Under the pieces are notes generated by a model that saw only the letters and a program-made list of their open reading frames with translations, ran no database searches and had not been told where the DNA came from. A stretch of 64,000 nucleotides of DNA, from NCBI RefSeq assembly GCF_022581195.2, contig NC_061459.1, positions 6,696,001 to 6,760,000 of the forward strand, given 5' to 3'. Below, in pieces: positions 56,635 to 64,000 of this stretch. A program made the position numbers and the translations under genes. Every line of letters begins with the position of its first letter. Position 1 is the first letter of the stretch. Source of the stretch: Helicoverpa zea (taxonomy: Eukaryota > Arthropoda > Insecta > Lepidoptera > Noctuidae).

Positions 56635-59600
56635 TTAAACGGTTGTTTCTCTCGCTTAATTACGAAATCGTAATTTAAATCGAATTAATGTAATGTACAT
56701 ATTATAGTAATCCAAGTATTTTGGATACGAAGTATAAGATAGAGGAACGACATAATGTAAAATAATTTATCGTGGTCACAAGAGAAAAAGATTTCAGAAC
56801 AATCAACTTCAGTACAACTTTTTCCACAGTAATAGTTGGCCGAAGTAATTTTCTTTGAAAAAATCCTTTAATGAAAACTTTAAAAATTCAAAGTCAGGTT
56901 CATGCTGTTTTATTATGAGGGAAAATTAATCAGGCAGGTTTTCTGAAGCCACTGCAGGTCAGGCTAGAAATATCCAATCCAACTAAAAGCTGAAATTCTA
57001 AAGATGAAAAACTGCTAACGCCCTTGCTAATGAGCATATCAAAGCTCTGGATGGAGATAATTAAAGATGCATCTTGTATATAAAACTGACTATAAAAGTG
57101 GATAGTTACATACCTGTATAGTTTTACACCTAACCAAATCCCCGGGAACACGTAACAAGTTGAGCGCAGATTAGAAACCACATACCTATGCAGCAAATAG
57201 CTTCCAGCAAAGTTAATAGAGCTATCCCATCCCGCTGTCATTGTTGTCAGTGTTCGTCGGCAAAGTTTTACAGCCAGCAAGCACCAACTCCGCTTCTACA
57301 ATTAAAACAGCGATATTACGTGAGACTAACACTGTTCGCTAAAAACATAATCCAAGTCATTTTAGTGGCACTTACCACGGTGCATGTAACGAAATACCAA
57401 TAAACTCACAAGTTTACGTGCATCGCAATACCAAATAAAATATCTTATTTCCCTATCTTTTGTTGGGTGTGTGAATTCAATTTGTTTTCAGCTTTAAACA
57501 AAATTATATGACGCCCGCTTCGAAATCGAAGTGCTATAATCTCAGGAAAATTGTCATGTAATCTTTTCATTGATTGCCTAATAAAACTTCACGTGAAATT
57601 GCATCGTGGATTAACTGGGAGAGCCGGGAATTTATAGAAGTAGAGAAATACGCAATGTGAATTATTTGCTCAACCGTAAGTTGGAATAGGTTTTGTCTGG
57701 CAATAATCGTATATCCTAGTTTGGCGGACAAAATATATGTATAAAGGTGGTCACTAAACAATTCAGGTCAGCGACTCGTTATATTGATGGAACGGGTCCG
57801 AATGTGAGATAGTGTTCGCGGGCTGTGCCGCCCGATAGCCGGCCGCGCTCATGAATATTGTAGCAGCACGCGCGTCCGCTGGATCCTCCAGATTCCGAGC
57901 CTGTATCAGGAGCTTTATATACCTACACCTTTACATTGTTTCTCATGCAATCCCTAAATATAAGTGCGGACCGCACGGACCTCACTACTTCACCGCCTTT
58001 TGTTTACGCAAAAAGTTACATCTATGAATATTTTCGACGTCGTTTCGGGATAGTAAGGACTTAGTTTATCTTTTTCGCTCAGGAATGGTAATATATTGTG
58101 GTGCGAACTTTTTGCGGTTGAGATATTTTGGCTGAGTATGAAATAGAGGACGACCCTTTCGGGAATGACGATACAAATACTTAGTAAAAGTTAAAGTTGA
58201 AAGGTTAGAGTTGAGTACGTGATGAGTTAGATATATTATTCAGTTAGGTAGTGCAGCGCGACCGCGGGGCGGCGCGGGCGCGGCGCTGGCAGGCTCGCGT
58301 GTCGGCCGGCCGCCCGGCGCAGGCACTAAGTGGTGTGGCGCGACGATAATACGTCAAACCGCCGACTGCGGTTCACCCACCCCGTCCGGCTAAAATTTAA
58401 TAGTACTCCACTGTACCTATTCTACGAGGCTACGTTGTTATCTGCATGGAGAGCTTAGATGTGTTAAGTCCACATGATGAAGCCTAGGATGCTTTGATCT
58501 ATGCAGCAGCTATGGCAATCGACTCACTTAGGTACGGAAACAAAATATTGTGCCTGTCCTTATTTTACATTACACGTCGAAGAAAATTTTTCAGTATTTC
58601 AAAGTCATCTTTCTTCGAAATGGTATTTTTACATTAAGTCCAATAGAGTGTCCCAAAAGTTTTCATTTTGATACGATTCTGTGGCAAAAATAAATTGGCT
58701 TACATTTAACACTTTTAATTAAGATGTTGAGTGAAAACAACACCAATGTGAACAAGTCAATTCAGCAAATCATATTCAGCAGCCAACGTGCAGTATGTGC
58801 ACAATACGCCATTGAATGGAGTGGCATTTTTACTTTTATTCTATTACGCACTTAAAAATAACGAACGTATGCAGTAGTTATGTGACTATGGGTTACAATT
58901 CCCGACTGTAAACCAGCTGGCATCGACGGCCAAAAATTTAATCTACCTTTCAAATCCGGCACTCAGATAAATTTTAACAGCGAACGCGTTTAGTCCGATA
59001 TGTCGGTTGAAAGGTTTACCGACGCTATTTGACCGACAGCTCTATTTGTCGGGAGTGCAGGTCATTCGTATGGCACGTGACAGATATAGTATGCAGCTGA
59101 AGCGATTACCTACTGCATATTCACATAAATACTTCAACTAAATTGATGGCCACATTGTGATGTTCTTTTTGAGTTATAACAGTACTTATTTACTTTATAG
59201 ACGCTTAAACCAAACAATATATCGTTTGTTTTTGCTACAGCTGTTCCGGTATAGTGTGTAGAATAATTATGTGTTCCCCGGGGAACCGTAACAAACCTGG
59301 GTGGATCAACTCGTGCTGAAAAGCTATAATGATTAACCTTTGAGTTCGAACCCTTTAGCGAACGATTAGTGAACGTCGTTCGCTTTAATTAATCTGTTCT
59401 CAGTTGTGGCTTGGCCTTAACAAGATGAATTATATCGTGAAGATTGCATTCCGGCGATATATTGAATTTCACGTAATGAGTGATTTGATACGTGCGTGCG
59501 GTAGCTATGATTGAGTGTTATGAATGATGGCACGCCAACACACTGCCAGTAGAGCTTCAGCTATCATCCATATTAATAATAATGAACAAAAATTCTACCG

Positions 59601-62600
59601 ACTTCGAAGACACTAAATATAGTACGAAAGATTTATTTAGTGTCATTGAAGCATTTAAGTAAATGCTTGGATACCACTACTGAACTTAAGTAGGTAAGTA
59701 ATTTGAACTGAAAAGTCAATATTTTTTTCAGGTGTTTTTCGTAAAGATACGAGTTTCTCAGAATGTGAACGACGAATTCAATTTAGGCTTGGTACAACAC
59801 AGGTATACAGGTATAGAAAGATTCGAAAACCAAACGTACCTAAATAAATTCAGACATTTCTGGGTCATACGAAACATTGAAACTTTTCAGGTCAAAAAGT
59901 GCTAAACAATTTTTGTTTGGAAAACAAATGAAAGTTTTCAGTACAACTTTGGATTCAGCAATTAACCATTGCGTTTATAATATCAATTTATGATATTAAC
60001 AGTTTGGTTCAAGCGTAGATTGTGCAACTATTACGGTGCAAGTCCAAGTTGAAGTTTGAACTTCACTCCGCAGTAACGTCTAGGTACTGATTGCTTTCTC
60101 TCTCGACTTGCAAAAGTATAATTAAAGTAATAGGCCGCTAAATTGTTCGCTCGCGATGAGATCTGTTTAACTGTTTTTCATTCAGTGTTTGATTACCTAT
60201 TCAGAGTTTTCGTAATTTATTTTGTGCTAAAATGGACTAAAGTTTACAAGTTTTTTACATGAAAGCGCTTTTATATAACTTTTAACGGAAAGCTTCATGG
60301 TGGCGAAAATTATTGTGTTAAATATTTTGTCCCATTTTTTTATTCATCAGTAGGATGATTCAGATTGATATTAATAGAACCACGGCGCGACAAAAGATTA
60401 ATTTACATATTGAAGCAGCCTATTTTGAGTATCTGTTATCAACGGTTTTTTTTTATTGTACCGATCAGAAACACTTCTGGAGGTCGGCCACCTTACAGGG
60501 ACTAATCTTTGACAGCAGCCCCAACTTTCTCGAAACTCGGGCCACAATTGAAATAATAATGTTACTAAGTTGGACAGGCTAATCTAAAGTTTGTAATGAC
60601 TACTTACGTTGGTTATAACAGTTTGTGTGAACACATTGTCTTCTGAATATATATTCCACATGTTTTACGTGTTTCTCAATCATTAAATAGAAGTAGAACA
60701 ATAATTTGAAGTGACATTATGTCCCCGTTTCGCGAGATATCGGATCTGCCGCCATACATCTGTGTTCACGCCTTTTTCAGATACTTGTTTCATTATTTCA
60801 CTGCTTGCTTGTAGAGCCCTGATTTACAGGTTATGTTCATGGATTTATCTTTAGCTTTACCGAGAACTCACAGAATGTTATTGAATACGTCGTTCGAATA
60901 TTGATATAATATTGGTTTCAATTACATGGAAACGTAAAATTAAATTCTTTTGAATTTTGTGTCGAAGTTGCTTGTAAAGGTAAAAATAAGGTCTATTCAT
61001 GGAAATATTTGTTTACTTTAAAATGAATAACTATTTGTATCTTTTAATAAATTATAAAAAGGATTAATCTGAACACACTACGATAGTAAATCCTTATGAA
61101 TAAAATCAATGCATATAGTATAGTAGTAATAAAGTAAATCCTAACTTAACGTTTCAAATACAATCATAGTGTATCAAAGCATCGCACATTGGCCACAATT
61201 ACTCTAAGATTGTACCGTAGCTGTGATAGTTAGCCTACTTAAATAGATAGGCAACTGAATGTTGTAGAACTGATTTTGCGCTTCATTCACATTATTAACT
61301 ATCTTTTTACGTAACATGGGTACTTGATAGATAGACATCAAGGTCGTATAGATAAATGTAGGTACTAATCTTCCATTTTACTTCTACGTCTGAAATCAGG
61401 ATCGTCGAAGATGATACAAAGAAAATAAAATCCACAAGATTACGCACAACTTGGCATCCTACCTTTGAACAAAAGCTGTTTCAGAGAACAAAGGGAATGT
61501 TACTAGAATTGGTATATTGTTGCTAAGGTCCCTAATAATAGGAGACAGAGGCAAAATATCGCAAGCACAATGTCACACATGTCATCCATTGTCTAAGATA
61601 TTAGAGTTACAATCAATCACTGGTGTGTCCGTGACATGTTCGTAATTAGGAGCGAACCTACGAGGGAGGCGCGCGCCTATTCCACAAACCGACTGTGTCA
61701 CAACTACGATACTGTATCGTCACCTCAAAAACAATATATCTTACATTCTAGAATGTTCCGACTATTTTTGGTAAGCCTACATTCGAAAATAGCAAACAAC
61801 ATCCCAACAAGTCTACACCCCTTTTAAAGACTAGGTGGCAGCGTATTGTTGCTAGTGGATTCGGGAATTCCCAATGAAAATTTATTTCTGGCACCTACCA
61901 CACCTACACCTGTGAGTCGGAACTTTTATTTATAGTTTTAGCTGAATTTATGAGCATAAGTCCCACATAGGGATTTGTTCATCTCGCGAACACTTTGAAC
62001 ATGGAGTACTGGACTCGATTCCATGGCTGAGTGGAGTAATATAGGTTCCACCGTGAGCTTTCAATAACAGTAACAGAACTTTAATAACATAATTCTTTAT
62101 TGTAATAATTAGTGAAAATGGTGGTTAAATCAGGTATTCACGATATAATAGCGATACAATATTGTCATTGTACCGAATAAGTTCAGCGAGTGTATAATGA
62201 CAGCGGATGTTGCGACTTCGGAGGGTCGCAGCATCGTCGAGTCGACGCACTCTGCCCTCCGCGGGACTTTAGACGTTCAGACGTCGACGTCGCGACGTTT
62301 AATTAAACACTAAGTGGCTTCCCGCATTTCAGACACATCCAAAACTTTAATTTCCCAGAGATAATATGTTACGGAGCTACTGCGGTGCAGCACAGGTTTA
62401 ATATAATAGGTAGACCCTTTGTTTCGGCAGGGTTTCTGAGTAAGGCAGACGGTGGCTTACTTAGAATATGTCTCCACATTTTTGTAACAGCTTCTTTACT
62501 TTAATTTAAATAAAATAATTCTGGTTTTCAATGTACCTATTTCTGTCTTTATTTGTTTTTCTGGTGCCACAATTTTAATTTGGTTAACAAATTCCTGTGC

Positions 62601-64000
62601 AGACTAGCTATAAACGTTATGCACTACCCAACTACCCTTTGTTGTAGGAAAACCACTGTCAATAAAATCTAAGACAATAAAAGGTCACAGTAAGTACTTA
62701 GTTCTTTGACTCCTCTGGATTAATAATTTCATGGTTAGTGGATTCTCAATTGTCAGACGCATCTTTTACTGAAATTTTCTTACGGTGATAAAATTCTGTG
62801 GTAGCGACACTGAAAGATGAATGGTAAATTGGTCATATTTCTCTTTTGTTTGTGGCAGATTTATTTGCGCACTTATTGAAGAAGGTTTTATATAATGTAT
62901 GTTTATTTTAATATTAATGAATAAGTATGAAATGTTCAAATGAGTTCTGTTCTAATAACCAAAAATATTTAACTACAGACGTTAACTTGAAAACAGCAAC
63001 GAACCTTTTTAGCGGCGTCATTCTTTTCTGCTTTCTAAGTGATTACGTGGTATTTAAGTTAAGAAATAAAACTACGTTTTTAATTATGTCTAGACTTCAA
63101 GTAATTAAAGACTAAGTAGGTATAGGAAGAGAGTGCTGCGAAAAAGCGATTTTAATATTGTTGCTTTCTATCTTAATAATTCGTAAAAGTGCTCCGTTAA
63201 GATAATAGGGTTCGCAGATCGTGAATCTTCTTAATTACCAACAATGTTGAAATTAAGCTTTTAATGAGTTTTAATTAACAAGTTTAGGGACGTTGCGTGA
63301 AAATACTTAACGATTGCTGCGAGATAATTTAGACAATATCTAACGGTAGGCGACTCGAAATAACAATTACAAAAGAAAAGGGTGAGCGTCCGACGAATAT
63401 TTTATTAGCCACAGTTGCTTTGATGGTCTTTTGTTTGGTTTGGCCTACTAGGCGATTATATCATAATATATATTAACCTATATTTTTTATGACATAGTTA
63501 CAAAGGTTCCAACGATTGGTGATAAATCTATCTGACACAATTTGTAGTCAATCTATAACAAAGGGGGTTCCCCTTCGTACAAATTGTCTAGGCGCGCAAT
63601 AAATTCTATGGCTAACAGTACAATTGACAATAACACACAATGTTAAACATCTCGATGACACCGGGGCAGAGATATACGCAATTTATGCGGAGACGGAGCC
63701 AACAACCCTGGGCTACAGCACAAGTAGGTCACCCTCAGGAATTGGCTGCCAACCCGCCTCCAAGTCAATACAGGTGTGCTCTGAAAATCCCTCAACGGGC
63801 ACTAAATATATTAGTTATTTTTTACTATATTTTATTACTGAAGAGACCTTTATCTAGATCCCACAGTAAATTGTAATAAACTATTGGTACCTACTCTCCT
63901 GATGTTTCAATTTCAACTAGAAATCTTTATTGACTTATAACAGCAAACGTTGCCTCAAGAATTTCGTTTTACAAATTTCCGTCGAATTTATAGAGCCTGA
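56635..64000. other. AT-rich non-coding DNA with a CpG-rich island
   Basis: No gene was firmly recognised. Notable segments: 57780-57990 (GC-balanced), 58245-58390 (CpG-rich, separate entry), 59273-59286 (perfect palindrome GTTCCCCGGGGAAC), 62205-62310 (CpG-rich with GACGTCGACGTCGCGACG) and 63620-63800 (GC-balanced, open in both plus frames, for example MTPGQRYTQFMRRRSQQPW or DDTGAEIYAIYAETEPTTLG, with possible donors but no partner exon). Confidence 0.35.
58245..58390. promoter_or_regulatory. CpG-rich island, possible promoter or enhancer
   Basis: The run around GCGACCGCGGGGCGGCGCGG and TCGGCCGGCCGCCCGGCGCA is far richer in CpG than its surroundings. It is preceded by a TTCAGTTAGG initiator-like sequence at about 58237 and TATATTATT just before it. 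No ATG-led frame with a splice donor was recognised, so it could be a 5' UTR/promoter of a gene outside the window or a conserved regulatory block. Confidence 0.3.

Noticed and set aside
59340..59362. Possible tRNA T-arm (GAGTTCGAACCC)
   Set aside because: No acceptor stem, D-arm or anticodon arm can be built around it.
1..64000. CRISPR arrays, operons, ribosome binding sites
   Set aside because: The sequence is eukaryotic with split genes; no such structures were seen.

Overview
The window looks like nuclear DNA from a moth or butterfly. It is AT-rich, its coding exons are split by GT-AG introns, and it carries dispersed repeats that I recognise as typical of Lepidoptera: a block opening with GGTTCCGTACCTCGAAAGG and closing with a CTTGGCCGGTTT-type tail, a 'CCCACTGCTGGGCACAGGCC' repeat, a LINE 3' tail ending in ATT repeats, and a SINE/RTE-like 'CGGCTTCGCCCGCG' repeat. 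The species assignment is inference; no search was run.

The main gene is a secreted class-2 semaphorin (Sema2a-like) on the plus strand. Thirteen coding exons between 13141 and 32265 join with matching phases into 671 codons of open frame plus a stop. They encode nearly the whole sema propeller, a PSI module, one Ig-like domain and a short C-terminal tail with no membrane anchor. The first visible exon starts inside a codon, so the signal peptide and extreme N-terminus lie further upstream and were not found. A long AT-rich 3' UTR probably follows, to about 34.3 kb. Its introns are full of repeats: a 2.7-kb lepidopteran dispersed element, a 5S-rRNA-like fragment, a SINE-like insertion with a clear target-site duplication, nine copies of an exact 147-bp tandem repeat, and a LINE 3' tail that abuts and supplies the polypyrimidine tract of one splice acceptor. 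A promoter-like TATA/initiator pair in the last intron precedes an ORF that runs in frame into the last exon.

Downstream, 34441-36350 is a decayed Tc1-like DNA transposon. It keeps terminal inverted repeats with inner repeat copies at the same 218-bp spacing at both ends, and a 173-bp MITE is nested in it. That MITE and a second one (3638-4038) share GGGT-type ends and TTA target duplications, as in PIF/Harbinger elements. From 36.4 to 50.2 kb I see mostly non-coding sequence with several GC-balanced islands, which may be enhancers or isolated exons of unrecognised genes. A compact four-exon minus-strand gene (50310-51456) encodes a predicted 233-residue secreted protein with a run of ERLP/ERQP tetrapeptides; I do not recognise its family. 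Further right are a 189-bp near-perfect inverted repeat (53332-54001), a 5'-truncated non-LTR retrotransposon with reverse transcriptase (minus strand, about 55480-56634), a CpG-rich island near 58.3 kb, and mostly featureless AT-rich DNA to the end.

The confident annotation is the semaphorin and the mobile elements. The secreted PER-repeat gene is well supported structurally but has no assigned function. Single-exon candidates elsewhere are given low confidence and explained individually.
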